Part shown: one piece after another, positions 1 to 12,177 of the stretch | Layout of the letters: each line of letters begins with the position of its first letter | Position numbering within the stretch: the first letter of the stretch is position 1 | Source of the DNA: Amyelois transitella | Lineage: Eukaryota; Arthropoda; Insecta; Lepidoptera; Pyralidae | Reading direction: 5' to 3' | Length of the DNA stretch: 64,000 nt | Assembly: GCF_032362555.1 (NCBI RefSeq) | Contig: NC_083507.1 | Span: forward strand, 4,343,001 to 4,407,000 | Translations under genes and position numbers: made by a program | The notes under the pieces: generated by a model | Database searches by the model: none | Told to the model about the DNA's origin: nothing | The model's input: only the letters and a program-made list of their open reading frames with translations

Positions 1-887
1 TTTTCCATCACTGATTAAAAGAAGGAAGAATCATTTCCACAATTTGCCATGTGGAGTGTCAGTAATTATTGGAAACAATGGATATGTGTGGATAAGTCCT
101 CAGAAGCAAGAGGCTATGTTAGAAGAGCACAAGGAAGATATTGACAGCTGTGAATTAGAGGTAAATGATCCCCCACACACAAAAAAAATTCACATTCATG
201 TAGCTGAATAGTTAACAATGCTCCTTCTTCTACCTTCTAATATTTAGGAGTTAACTTTTAATGTATGGAGTTATGTGAGCCATTATCCAATATGAATATA
301 TTTCTCAAAGTTGTCACAGGCAAACCCCTTCTCTCCAGAGAACTGAGATGCAACTGAGACTATCCGTCAATATTATGATAATAATATAGAACTCCAAATG
401 TAGTAAATAACTAGTTCTAAAATTGTAAATGCGAAAGTGAGGATGTGTGATTGTGTGTTTGTTATTCTTTCATTTCAAACTTACTGGACAGGTGAAACTT
501 TGCAGTCATATAACTTAGATATTAAAATAACATAACAAGCTAAATTTTAAGGCGGACAAAGTCACAGGGATCAGCTGGATTAAGTAGTAGTAGCTGAATG
601 TGTAATATATGAATTTTTATAGGGACAGAGCAGTACAATAAAGTTCATTTCAATCATACATTTGTTTTCAGCCTGTGAGCAGATCAGACAGAGAAGCCAT
701 GGCCAGAGTCAAGAACTGTATTGCAGCTCTAGTGGCTTCAAAAATGATGCTTGATGATACCAGCATCATGTTTGCATATGAAGAAAGTCTCAAGTATGAT
801 GCAGTTAAAGATCTTTTGGACCCTGAAGCTATGTTGGATATAGCTTTCTTAACACAACACAGAATAAATAATATTATGGAAGAGTAA
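1..887 (+). CDS. Rrp4: Exosome complex component RRP4 (EXOSC2), C-terminal part
   Basis: This is the 3' end of a gene that starts outside the window. Two coding exons are visible, 1-160 (frame from base 2) and 672-887, joined by a GT-AG intron at a codon boundary; the stop is TAA at 885-887. The first exon encodes the KH-domain segment with HFHNLPCGVSVIIGNNGYVW, and the second encodes the C-terminal helix-rich tail (RVKNCIAALVASKMML, YEESLKYD). Both match the RRP4 family closely. RRP4 is one of the three S1/KH cap subunits of the RNA exosome and helps feed RNA into the complex for 3'-to-5' processing and decay in nucleus and cytoplasm. The S1 domain and N-terminus lie upstream of base 1. Confidence 0.95.
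413..585 (+). repeat. Diverged copy of moth repeat family A (in Rrp4 intron)
   Basis: The sequence shares the GCGAAAGT...TTTGTTATTCTTTC core with the clearer family-A copies at 1107-1290 and 50968-51163, but is much more diverged. It fills part of the last Rrp4 intron. Confidence 0.4.
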
Positions 888-922
888 ATGTGGGTTTAAT
901 TTTTCACATTTTTTTTTTAAAG

Positions 923-928
923 AATAAA
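923..928 (+). terminator. Poly(A) signal of Rrp4
   Basis: AATAAA lies 36 bases after the Rrp4 stop codon and just after a T-rich run. It is the obvious cleavage/polyadenylation signal for a short 3' UTR. Confidence 0.6.
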
Positions 929-1106
929 TTAATTATGTATTGTGATGCGAGCAGTGTTAGCTGCTGATACAGAAGAAGGTGGCGCTGTCTCAAAGTGATT
1001 TGTGAATTTGAAGCCATCCAAAAACTTTGTAATTACATCTTCTTTACCAGACGGAATTACCATATATAGGTAATATTCACTTATATTTAAGTTCCTTAAA
1101 ATTTAT

Positions 1107-1290
1107 ATATCCTACTAATATTATAAATGCGAAAGTTTGTGAGTATGTCAGGATGTCACTATGTATGTTTGTTACTCTTTCACGTGTAGGTAGTTGAAGA
1201 CCCAGAATAACATATAAGCTTAATACTTTTTATGCCGGAGTTCCCACGGGATTGATAGGGTTTCCATGTGGACGAAGGGCGGCCTCTAGT
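1107..1290 (+). repeat. Interspersed repeat family A
   Basis: The copy begins TCCTACTAATATTATAAA and ends GGCGGCCTCTAGT. The same roughly 200-bp sequence recurs at 2455-2662 (reverse), 5935-6100 (reverse, partial) and 50968-51163. The family is common in Lepidoptera and resembles the 3' portion of non-LTR or Helitron-type elements; its exact class was not determined here. Confidence 0.75.
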
Positions 1291-1800
1291 CATAAATAAA
1301 CCAGTAGTTAGGCCTGTAGAGAAGGAAACCTTGTGACGTTGTGTCTCGTATCGTGAAATATGTACTTCCTTCTGCATCTGACCCATGATCCAGCCATCTA
1401 GCTAGAGCGTCTTTAGATGTTGGTCGAGATTAATATTATTACACCATATTTAGGTTTCTATAGTGGGGGGAGTACTGTGGTGACATCTCTACGTCATAAG
1501 TCAGCTAAACACGGGATGCGGTAGCGCTGCAATAACAGCGAGTATGTTAAATCGCGATATTCAAGTTTCCACGGATTGGAGCGTGTAAACAACTTCCGAC
1601 TGTAGTAATTTTTTAATGCAAAAAAATATTTTTTATACACATAATAATTAATGAATTATTGAGCTAACGGTACCAGCTTTCAGTATAATCAAAGTGTGTA
1701 TAGTACATGTAGTGTGTACATAGTATCTCTATTTAGTTTGTGGTGTGTACTCTGTGTAGAAGGAGTGGAACATTGGTTTTTCTGTAATTGTTTGCAATTG

Positions 1801-1814
1801 GTAACTATGGTAAC
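1801..1814 (+). promoter_or_regulatory. Candidate X-box (RFX site) upstream of DYNC2I1
   Basis: GTAACTATGGTAAC agrees with the palindromic X-box GTTACCATGGTAAC at 12 of 14 positions. RFX factors drive ciliary genes through X-boxes, and the next gene downstream encodes a ciliary dynein-2 subunit. The coding exon opens with an acceptor at 2723-2725, so a non-coding 5' exon must lie upstream. A donor-like CAAC|GTAAGT near 2003 would place such an exon just after this site. The link is inferred. Confidence 0.4.
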
Positions 1815-2454
1815 GTTTGTTCTGCTATCATAAGTGGACACAAGTGTCACACGCTGCCTTTCAATATTTTAAATATTGTTATAAATTCAATAATATGCGT
1901 AAAAATCTTTCAGATAATCGATTTGATAATCAGTTTTAAAGAAGTGTCGATTTTTAAGTAATGATTTAGTATTTGAGGTATATTTTGAAAGTACCTATGT
2001 CAACGTAAGTACTAATTATTCTACGAATATTTGATGAAATAATCGATTTTATATGAACTGTGTCTTGTCAAAGCGTATACAAAATTATATTTACAGCTGT
2101 GTATATATATATACATGCTTTAAAACCCGAGATCGAAGGCGGCATGTAAGTTAGTTATAGGTATGCTGGTTTTCACTGCGGTTATCAAAAACGTGCTGTG
2201 ATAAGATATGGCTAAGTTTTTGCTGCCCATAGCCTGGTTTTTGATATGCTAACAGACATGTCTTCTGATGACTGACTTAACTTATAACAGTTGCTTGCTA
2301 CGTACATCTAAGGAAGAGATTGTGTGTGATGTGGAAAGTAATATTGATTCGATCATAATTATTTTCTGTAAGATAAGACACATCACACTTCATATTTAAG
2401 TACTGGCGTAGGTAGAGAACAATACCAAAATCACTTACTTAATGTTATTATTTT

Positions 2455-2662
2455 ACTAGAGGCCGCTCGCGACTTCGTCCGCATGGAAACCCTATCAATC
2501 CCGCGGGAACTCTGGGATAAAAAGTAGCCTATGTGTTATTCTGGGTCTTCAGCTACCTACATACCAAATTTCATGGTAATCGGTTCAGTAGTTTTTGCGT
2601 GAAAGAGTAACAAACATCCATACATCCATACAAACTTTCGCCTTTATAATAGTAGTAGGATT
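2455..2662 (-). repeat. Interspersed repeat family A
   Basis: This is a reverse-orientation, well preserved copy running from ACTAGAGGCCGCTCGCGAC to CCTTTATAATAGTAGTAGGA. It lies in the presumed 5' UTR intron of DYNC2I1. Confidence 0.8.
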
Positions 2663-2741
2663 AATTTATCAATAAAACTTTAAAACCATATCTAGGATAC
2701 AGTTAGTTTATATTCTTATTTACAGAATATCTGTAAAAGAT

Positions 2742-5700
2742 ATGCATTCTAAAAAAAAGTCGACTGATACTAAATCCAAAAATAAACTGTCTAAAGAAGA
2801 AGTAGTCATTACGAGTAAAGATGAAAAGAAAAAAGTGGCTGTTACCCCCAGAAATTATCTTCAAAAAGCTTCAACTACAGACATTTATGGACAAAAGAAT
2901 ACTTTGTCAAAAGCGCCTCGAAAAATCCAAGGCACTACAAAAACAAGTAGCAGTTCTCCTATGAAAAACTTACTAAAATCATCAGCATCGTCTATTAGTC
3001 AAATAAGTAAAACATCAACAACATCGTTAAAAGATAAAGAGGCTAAACCTATGCCATATTCAGGAAGAAAGTTGAAAGATGAACCAAAAAAATCTACGCT
3101 AAAGTTAGCGAGAGACTTTACTTATTCAAACGTAACAGTGAATTCGCCGAGTGTAAAAAGAAAACTCGATTTAGGCGAGAAGATTGAAACTGTAAAAATG
3201 AAAAATTTTGAAAGTAGTCATGCTCAACTTAAGAAGAAACTTGAACCGAGTGAAAAGGAAAATGCTACTGGTAGAGATCGAACAAAGACAAGAACTTTAC
3301 AAGAAAATGAAGTCAAAGTATTGACTCCTGATGTAGTTGATAATAACGCTGAAATGATGAAATTAACTCAAAAACTTACCGCAAAACCTAAGGCATTTTA
3401 TGTTGATATAGATGATGGTGAAGCAAAGGTAAGAAACATAATTAGGTAAATGGTTTCTTCTCATCCCTAGCTTATGAACAAAAAAGTTTATTACATTCAA
3501 AGTGACCTTGTTAATATTTTATAATACAAACTCTATATTATTGTTTTTAAACTATTTAATACATGCATACATATGGTCACGTCTATATCCCTTGCGGGGT
3601 AGACAGAGCCAACAGTCTTGAAAAGACTGAATGGCCACGTTCAGCTATTTGGGTTAATGATAGAATCGAGATTCAAATAGTGACAGGTTGCTAGCCCATA
3701 AAAAAGAATTCCAAGTTTGTAAGCCTATCCCTTAGTCACCTTTTACGACATCCATGGGAAAAGATGGAGGGATGCTATTCTTTTTTACACGCTAATCTCC
3801 GGAACTACTGAACGGATTTGAATTTTTGTTGTATAGCTCTTATGCCTAGCTAATTTTTTGTCCAAAAATTATAATTTATTTTGGAATCTGGAACAGCTGA
3901 TTTTGAACCATAGCAAAACTATAGGAAATATCGAAAAGACGTCTTAACAAAAGTTTTTTAGCGTGATGAGCATTTCCTTATGGCGGAAAAAAATGGAAGA
4001 TCTGGATAATGTGATGTTGAAGCCAAAGGCTGATGATATAACGGCCCATAACTTTTCGAATTTATTCGTTACAAACAAAAATACGCATCTCTTTTCTCGA
4101 TTTGCGGATTATTAAATATTTGGTGTCAACTGTATGTGCTCTGGGGTTCCGCTGCTGAGAGAAATTCGGGATATAAAGTATTTTGTTTGTTAATCCAAAT
4201 TATATCCTATGTAGGTAATGCCAATTTTCCTTAACCTTCGCATTTCTAATTACACGCAAAACGTAGTTGTAATAGCTAGTCTCAAATAAATTTCGCCATT
4301 TTAGGCCTTAACAGATAAATTAAGTGATGAGGAAATCAGTTATGAAGATGATTTCGAAAGTTATGAGTCAGATTTTGATTCCTACCATAGTTCTCAATCT
4401 GAACAAAATTCAAATAATGATCATAGTGAAGAAAACAGCGATAATGCTCAAAGCGATTTTGATGAACACAACAGTCAGAATAGTAAAGAAAATGAAGAGA
4501 AAATGTTGGATTCGGGTAAGTAGTTCTGAATGGTTTATATTCCAGTTTTTACCTTCGCCTGCTTACGTTTCCTAGGATATGAATTTTGCTGTTCTAAAAA
4601 CAAGTTTATGCATAAAGAAAAGAACAAAAACTTAGTGGAACTACACCAGCTTTATAAATCTTATAGTTGTAAGATATATTTACAGGAAACTTTGAGCTAC
4701 GTGACTCCCAGCGTTCTGCTAGTCATACAAAGTCGACTTTGGACTTTATTCAGGAAGATGGAGAGACGGATATAAAAGTTTCTCTAACAGATGAAGGATT
4801 CCAAGAGATGAGTTGTTCGAGTACTGCATCGAGTATGAAGACTGTGCATGTTGATATTTTGGAGAGGTAAGTAAGTCAATCAAGGTATTTTTATACCTAA
4901 TAATCAATTAATCGAGATTTTCACAACTTTAATCTTATTTTATTTTTTACAGACCTCTTTTCATAGATTTTAATAAAGCGAAAGAAAATAAACGCAAACA
5001 CAAAATATTTGAGAATCTCAAGCAAAGAGTTAAAGATATACTCAGCATGGTAACATTGCACGAAATGTCTTATACTTTGTTCGAAATGAAACCGATTCCT
5101 TACGACTCGTTTATGGTAACGTTTGGTCGCTCGAACTATAGGCAAACAGGAGTCCAAACTTACGAAGATGGAATTTCGGAAGAAGTCCAAACTAATGAGA
5201 TTGAAGTTGACCAAAAATGGACGCAATATCCTATCGAGTTTTCAAAACATTACATATATTTAAAGGATGATATTATTAAACGGAAATATAGTTTAAATAG
5301 TGAAGATTATTTTTCAAAATTTACTCTATTAATAAAAGAAAAGGCCGATGTTTATATTCACAATGAGATTTATGACGATGTCAGTTACAGAAATAACCCA
5401 TTACGGATATATTTTGAACAGAGAAATGGTGCTGGTAATAGCGAAATACTGCCGTACGAAACTTACAAATCTAAATTAAGAAATAGTGAATTTAACACCA
5501 ATAAATTAAGATTATTTTTAAAAAGAGTTGAACGCAGGATCTGTCACGTACTAAGTTTAAATAGCTGTGATCAGGAGTTAACAGATATCGCTAAAAGTTC
5601 TAAGTTTTCTTTCAGTAAAGGTTATTTTACCCTATCTAACAGAAATATAACTGATGAAAAACCTGACTTAGTAAATTGTACCAAAATAACTAATATTGTA

Positions 5701-8700
5701 TTTTCTGATTCAAGAAGTAATCTTATTATGACAATACATGAGAAGTCCCCAAGTTTTATGGGTAGATGTATAAGTTGCTTGTGGGATATAAGTATTGCCA
5801 GACATGAGCCCATGAAAATTTTGACTGCTATAGATAACATTACTGTTGCTAGATTTCGAGGTAATACTAATGGAATTTTTGCAGCCGCATTAGAAGACGG
5901 GTAAGTGCAATGAAATTCATTTTTAAAACTATAGAAATTTTTACGGGAACTCCAGGATAGTAAAAGTAGCCTTTTTGTTATTCTGAGTCTTCAGCTACCA
6001 ACATACACGATTTCCCCGTAATCGGTTCAGTAGTTTTTGCGTGAAAGAGTAACATCCATTCTGACATCCTGACATACGCACAAACTTTCGCATTTATTAC
6101 GTATATAAATCGGGCCTCTTTTCCGGAGGGGTAAGCAGAGACTACATCTTTCCACTTGCCGAACTTACTTTCTCTACACTTATTAGCATTAAAGTATATG
6201 GCAGTTAATAGGTAATATTAATATTTTTTTTTGTAGGTCAATACACCTTTGGGATCTGTCTGAAGAGGCAACATGGCAAAATGATGCTAGTGATAAAAGA
6301 GCAAATGATTTAGCTGAAGTCGGTTCTAACACGCCTCTCACTCAAACAGAGAAAGATCGAGAGTGGAATCTTCTTAACAGCAATGTTGGTTCTGATGGAG
6401 TTAGTATTTAACTAAATTAATAACAGTTTGACCACACATAATGTTATTGGATGACGACTTAGACTTGTAAAATAAGTAATTTGTTTATGATAACAATTAA
6501 ACACTTTTACAATGCTATACGCTATAAACAAAGACAAATTGCCTGTATACATAAATCGATCTTTTTTCATAAACGTATCTTCGAAAACTTTCCATCTCAG
6601 AAATGATTTCATCTTGTAAAATTAAAAAATGTTTATTCAATAACCTAGGGACAAACAGTAGAGACTATACTATAATTCTGGGGCAGCTAGACAAAAACAA
6701 ATCCTACCATTTTCGTATTACATACCTATGTATACTTTTATTTATGGCCCATTGTATATGTACCATATCTTAGGTAAAAATGTTTATTTCAGGAGGTATT
6801 AAAAGCACTTCTTCAAGCCTGTTCGTTCACGAGCAGCGCTGCTGCCATGAATGGTGTGGCACCAGCGGGCCGCGTGGTCGGCATTGAGCTAGGATGGCAC
6901 GCCAAGTGCGAGGGTAGCCAGCGAAGAAAGGTCTTAGGGCAGGTTAGTCAGATACAGTCTGTAAATATAGGTATCTGTGAAAGATGTCAAATGCATATAT
7001 TTTTATCCGCCTTAAAAAATAGAGGTCCTCAGTTTGACTTGTACGCGTGTACATACATATGTAGGTATGTATGTATGGGCGTGTACATACATATGTATGT
7101 ATGGACATGTACATACATATGTATGTTTGTCCGCGATTATCTCGCGTTTCGCCTAACCAATTTTGATTTTCATGAAAGTGTTTGTTACACTTAGGAGAAG
7201 GCTTTAGAAATTTAACCTACTTCAAAAAAGGAGGATATCGAGGTTCTTTTATTTACAAAAGTTATATGGTCTAACTTTTTCACACAGTGATCATATCAAG
7301 CTACCTATATTGTATGGTCAGTATTGTCGTATAGTGTTTTGTTTTTATATGTACTACTCTGTCAAGAAAGTAGCAGGAAAAGATCAATAATACACAAACT
7401 GTTTGTTATTCATCCAAATTTATTTTATCACCTTCAAAATATGCTCCTTTAGAAACGATACACTTACGCCAACGAATAATCCAATCATCAAAACATTTTT
7501 TAAACGCTGTTTCCGGAATTGAGGTCAGTTCTCGCCGCGAATTCTCTTTTATGTCTTCTACCGATTGAAAACGGGTGCCACGAAGTGGTAATTTGAGTTT
7601 AGGAAAAAGAAAAAAGTCGACTGGAGCCATATCTGGTGAATATGGTGGTTGCTCGATGGTATTTGTTGAGTGTTTGGTTAAAAATTCGTTCACAATGATG
7701 GCCTTGTGCGAAGGTGCATTATCATGGTGCAAAATCCAAGAATTTTCTTTCCACAAATCTGGCCTTTTTCGTCGGATTTGCTCTCTTAAACGCCGCATAA
7801 CACTCAAATAATATTCCTTATTTACCGTTTGACCTTCCGGCAAGAATTCCGAGTGCACAACACCGCGATAGTCAAAGAAAACAGTCAACATGACTTTGAC
7901 TTTTGAACGACTTTGGCGTGGTTTTTTCGGTTTCGGTTCAGTTGGAAGGCGCCACTCCGAAGCTTGTTGACTAGCTTGCATGTCAAACTCGTAAACCCAC
8001 GTCTCGTCACCAGTAACAATGCGTTTCATGAATGTTGGGTCGGAATTGACTCGTTCTAGCATGTCCTCAGCGACTCTCATGCGATTGAGTTTTTGAAAAA
8101 AATTCAGGTCTTTTGGGACTAGCCGAGCGGCAACATGTTTCATACCCAAATTATTAGTTAAAATGGTACGGATCGACTAGTGAGTTACAGAAAGTTCGGG
8201 GGCTATCTCTCTCAAAGTTGAATGAGGATTTTCAGTCACTATTTCCTTCACTTTTGCGATGTTAACTTCAGTTGCAGACGTTGATGGCCTACCAGAGCGA
8301 GGCAAATCTTCCATCACATCTCGACCGCTTTTGAACGCTTTGTACCACTCATAAGCACGAGTTTTTGATAAAGTCGATTCACCGTAAGCCTTCTGTAACA
8401 TTTTCAGTGACTTCGAACACGATATTCCATTGGCAATGCAAAATTTAAGACAAACTCTTTGTTCGATGTTTTTATCCATTATGAAATTAGCAATACACAC
8501 TAGATATGATATAACTAAAAATAGCACTGTATTTAATGTAAACAACAGATGCAACTCAAACTCCGCGCCAAAATGGAAAACAGTTGTGCCAATCTAACAA
8601 CAACAAAAAAAACAAAAATTTGAATTTGGAACCATAAATAAATAATCCATTCCCGATACTTTTCTGACTGAATGTATACCATGCGCGCACGTATATTTTT

Positions 8701-11255
8701 TATTGTATACATTTCTGTTTGTATTTCTTACCTCAGGAGAGGCGCCCGGGATACATATACGACCATGGTTCTGAATTAACAAGTCAGGTCACACAAAGCT
8801 CCTGCTCTTGCAACTTTTCAACCTAACACATATTGCGTCATGATATTTTCCCTCATCATTAGAGCATCGGCTGTGTTTACTAAATGCGTTATGCATATGT
8901 TTTACCCCTGCACTTCAGACGCAAACAAGGAACGGCATTTGAAAGCACGCAATATTTATTTTTTATCACTAGATACTCATATGTACTAAGATTTTCTAAT
9001 CTAAATTACAGGTATGTTCTCTACAAGACATAGGTATTTTATCAATATGGTTAATAATACAAGACAAATTAATAACTTCTAAGGATATGGGGAAAGCTTA
9101 TTGGTCAAAAATGAAACTGGAAATCAGTCAAACAATTTCGCTAATGAACCATTTGAGTGGGCCTAATTTCGAACCATTGAATGCAGACTTGAATTCAAAC
9201 TTTAACCTAAGTTCTGCGAAAAGACGATTGTCGCTAAGAAAAAAAAATAAAACCAATATTTTCAGTCCAAAATCAGCTGGAAGTGTCGAAAGTGTCAGAC
9301 CGAAAAGTGCTGTTAGTATAAAGACTAACAGTCCAACGAAAAATAATTGGGACACTGGCATAATCTGTACAGATCTGAAAATAATGAATTATGATAATAC
9401 TTGTACCTATTTGGTGGCAAAGAATTGTGGTGAAGTACTATCTTGTTCAAAAGTGGCTGGGGATTTTAAAGTCAACGAGCTCAGGATTTCAAGTGAGTTT
9501 TATGTTATTGCACAACATACATTGATGATCATGGATGTTTACTTCTTTTGCTTCTTCTATATTCATCGATCATTATATGCAAGCTCTACGGTGTAGAGTA
9601 ATTTTGATAAAAAAAAATGCTTTCCCCCTTCTAACGTTATTCTTTATTACCGCGCTTATGTCTCTGACACACTCAACTTTCACATTTAGTGATCACACAT
9701 ATTAGTTTTTGGACTAACACGCCACTTTATATCTGATGTAAACATTGAATATTAGTCAATATTAAAAAAATTGTATTTATTTTTTCAGATGATACTTCAA
9801 CTGTCACTAGTTTGGAGGTATCGTCTCGTGGGCTACCATACTTTCTGGCAGCCACCGATTCGGGAACCGTCAACTTATGCTCGGTGAAGCACAGCAGAGT
9901 CCTTCTTACATTAGACTGCCGGTAAGGCGGGACCTACTTTTTTAAAGACACTGAACATTTTTTAACGACCAAATTATTTATTTTTTATTTATATTATAAT
10001 TGTATCCATAACCAACCAACAATATTTTTTATGTTTTGCAATTTAAAGATGATCATGAAAGGTTTTTAAGTAATCATTTAATATTGTGCCGTGCAGTTCC
10101 CAGTACCAATTAAAAATAGAATAGGACCACTCCATTCTCTTTTCCATAGATGTCGTAAATGGCAATTGGGGAACGGCTCATAAACTTGGGATTCTTCATT
10201 TAGGATATGGACTAGGTAGCAGCCTGTCACTATTTCAATCTCAATTCTTTCATTAAGACCAGCAGCTGAATGTGGCCGATCAGTCTTTAAAACTGTTGGC
10301 TCTGTCTACCTCGCAGTGGATAGGTAGAGACGTATGTTTAAATGTATGTATGTATTTAATATTGCCTGCGATTAAATTGATAACCAAAATTTTAACACTT
10401 TATTTTTCAGAAACCGTGTTCTAAATAAAGAAGTAGAGAAGTTTCATGCTCACCGGAAAGGCCACTTCGTGGGAAGTGTTACCATTAAATCACCCGGCCC
10501 TACTGACATTTTAAATAGTTCACAGGTGATATTTTTATTAATATTTCAACAAAACGGCAATCTTTATCTCAATTATGCAATGTAACCTCAAAATGTTTTC
10601 ATTTTCTCCCTCAGTTTTCAATCAGTACCGTGCTTTGGTCTGCGGTGAATCCTTGTTCTATCTTCGCTATACTGAAAGATGGGTGCTTATTTGAATGGGA
10701 CCTCACTCATAGTGACATCAATGCAAAATGTGCCGTCGACAATGCGGCTACAGCCGGCGCTGCGGCCGATGGTGTGCTGGTAAGCTTTTTGTAAAATAAT
10801 TAACTTTTGCAAGGGTTTCGGTTTATTGGGAATTTTAAAGAATAAATAAGATGTTACTCCTAAAGGTTTACTCTAATTTTTGACTCGAATTACACCAAAA
10901 TGTACATACATTATGTACATATGGTCATGCTATATCCCTCGCGGGGTAGAACTTACAGTCTCGCAAAACTATCCCTTAGATGCCTTTTACAACATCCATG
11001 GGAAAGATATGGAGTGGTCCTATTGTAAAGTGCCGGAAACCACACAGATTTTTACTATTTCCATGAAACCTACATGCCGATGTTAACCAAATCAGCATAA
11101 GGCCATCTGAAAATATTACTGGGATTAATAATTTGCATTATTCTTCACAGGCCTTGGTGAATGTGGATGGCGAGGTTCAAATCCACCGCGTCGGGAATGA
11201 GGCACAGGCGAAGCAACATACAGATCTGTTCAGTAAATATGCAGCTCTTTTGTAA
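2742..11255 (+). CDS. DYNC2I1: Cytoplasmic dynein 2 intermediate chain 1 (WDR60-like)
   Basis: Coding exons: 2742-3428, 4305-4515, 4686-4866, 4953-5900, 6237-6399, 6793-6942, 9012-9492, 9789-9921, 10411-10525, 10615-10779, 11151-11255. They join in phase to 3339 nt, 1112 residues, close to the family's usual length. The N-terminal 300 residues are Lys/Ser-rich and disordered. About residues 239-256 carry the acidic ISYEDDFESYESDFDSY motif diagnostic of WDR60. Near residue 423 two VQT motifs (TGVQT, EEVQTN) look like light-chain-binding anchors. The C-terminal half has degenerate WD40 repeats (SIHLWDLS, VNLCSVKHSRVLLTLD, LFEWDL). WDR60 is an intermediate chain of dynein-2, the retrograde intraflagellar transport motor of cilia. 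The first ATG follows an acceptor, so the 5' UTR is split. The gene is tail to tail with the choline transporter gene. Confidence 0.95.
3562..3786 (+). repeat. SINE-like repeat family B
   Basis: The copy contains the family core TCACGTCTATATCCCTTGC, then GGTTGCTAGCCCAT and CTTTTACGACATCCATGG. At least ten related copies or fragments lie across the window in both orientations, nearly all in introns or intergenic DNA. Confidence 0.75.
5935..6170 (-). repeat. Partial family-A repeat followed by an RTE-tail fragment
   Basis: 5935-6100 is a truncated reverse family-A copy (GTTATTCTGAGTCTTCAGC, AATCGGTTCAGTAGTTTTTG). 6118-6165 (CCGGAGGGGTAAGCAGAGAC) matches the sequence next to the RTE remnant at 52490. 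Both sit in a DYNC2I1 intron. Confidence 0.6.
7045..7132. repeat. Tandem palindromic ACATACATATGTATGT repeat
   Basis: About three units of roughly 35 bp, each centred on the palindrome ACATACATATGTATGT (the first imperfect), follow a DYNC2I1 donor site by about 100 bp. It reads as a simple/tandem repeat inside the intron that also carries the mariner. Confidence 0.7.
7352..8676 (-). mobile_element. Full-length mariner transposon (1.3 kb)
   Basis: The element is bounded by imperfect inverted repeats of about 26 bp: left TACTACTCTGTCAAG..AAAGTA, right (read inward on the minus strand) TACATTCAGTCAGAAAAGTA. Both begin at a TA dinucleotide, as expected for Tc1/mariner insertion at TA. The length of about 1325 bp is normal for mariner. 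It is inserted in the 6943-9011 intron of DYNC2I1 in the antisense direction and carries one transposase reading frame with a single internal stop. Confidence 0.85.
7406..8479 (-). pseudogene. Mariner transposase with one in-frame stop
   Basis: Starting at the ATG at 8479, the frame is open for 100 codons (helix-turn-helix DNA-binding part: VCLKFCIANGISCSKSLKML, SGRPSTSAT), meets a TAG at 8177-8179, then continues in the same frame to 7406, giving 357 codons in all, the normal mariner length. The catalytic triad is intact and has DD34D spacing: Asp in TGDETWVYEFD, Asp in HHDNAPSH, and the last Asp in YSPDMAPVDFF. The WVPHEL-type motif region is not obvious. A single nonsense codon is the only visible lesion, so the copy is young or only recently inactivated. 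Confidence 0.88.
8782..8900 (-). repeat. Fragment of SINE family C
   Basis: Contains the phrases TGATATTTTCCCTCA and AGAGCATCGGCTG that also occur in the better-preserved reverse copy at 22490-22820. It lies immediately downstream of the mariner. Confidence 0.45.
10095..10345 (-). repeat. SINE-like repeat family B
   Basis: A reverse copy with GGACCACTCCATTC, GATGTCGTAAA, TTGGGATTCTTCA, GCCTGTCACTATTTC and TGTTGGCTCTGTCTACC. It lies in a DYNC2I1 intron. Confidence 0.7.
10905..11045 (+). repeat. Internally deleted SINE-like repeat family B
   Basis: It keeps both ends of family B (ATATCCCTCGCGGGGTAGA, then CCTTTTACAACATCCATGGG) but lacks the middle. It lies in the last DYNC2I1 intron. Confidence 0.6.
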
Positions 11256-11265
11256 TAGGAAGACA

Positions 11266-11271
11266 AATAAA
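11266..11271 (+). terminator. Poly(A) signal of DYNC2I1
   Basis: AATAAA begins 11 bases after the TAA stop at 11253-11255. The 3' UTR may be very short. Confidence 0.5.
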
Positions 11272-12177
11272 TAATTTAGTAAGTACACTCTTGTTTTCTT
11301 CCTTTTTTATATCAACCTACATATAACCTACATACTACGTATATACTATACATACAATTACGCCTCTATACATCGGGTAAGCCAACAGCCTCGAAAAGTC
11401 TGAAAGGCCACGTCTATCTGTTATGGTTATAGCCCATCGCCCATTATAGTTGCAAAAAAGTAGGCTGTGAATGCAATGAGTTTTTTAATGCACGACCTAT
11501 AATATTTTGATGGTATCTTGAGATATACATTTATGCAGTAAGAAATAAAAGGCTTTCTAAGTTTTAGTATGTTATTATTAAAAATAACTAAAAGTAAAAT
11601 TATCACAAAATGTTGAAAATTTGCATCGGTAGTAAACTTGTATTTTCCATTTTATTATTACAATTGAAACATTATAAAGTCTTATAAGATCACAAATCCT
11701 ATTAAGATAATCACTCTAGTCTGCATTTAAATCACAATAGTAATACTCATTATATTTGGCATTTCGTTTCAGTATTACAATGTATAAAATACTGTATATT
11801 CATATAAAATTGTTTTCATATAAAACTACATCGTTATAAAATACACACATAAGATTTACACATAAATGTCATGTGTAAAATTAAAATAAACTAATTCATA
11901 GATTTTTTAATTATTGAGATCCTAAATTTTATGGTCTCATATGGATTTTCCATTTATGAAAAGGTTTCTGTAGAAATATCAACAAAGATTTAGAATTAAA
12001 ATCTTGAATTCTGCTTTCAAGAATATTAATTTGAGATATGAGTACAAGTTAAACACTTTCAACACATTTCTTTTTAGCCTCTAGAACTTCTTATAAGTCA
12101 AACCTTAAGCTACCATACATAAATAATAATAATTGTATAGGCATACACAACCCTTGTGAGAAAATACTTTTTGGCAC
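11272..12177. other. Tail-to-tail 3' region between DYNC2I1 and Ctl2
   Basis: This AT-rich stretch has no reading frame of note. 11350-11460 resembles a decayed family-B repeat (AGCCAACAGCCTCGAAAAG). The part nearest 12177 is expected to be the Ctl2 3' UTR, read on the minus strand; candidate minus-strand AATAAA signals occur near 11650. Confidence 0.5.

Noticed and set aside
6847..7194. A 115-residue open frame
   Set aside because: Its first part is a DYNC2I1 exon (6793-6942); the rest is intron read-through into a tandem repeat.
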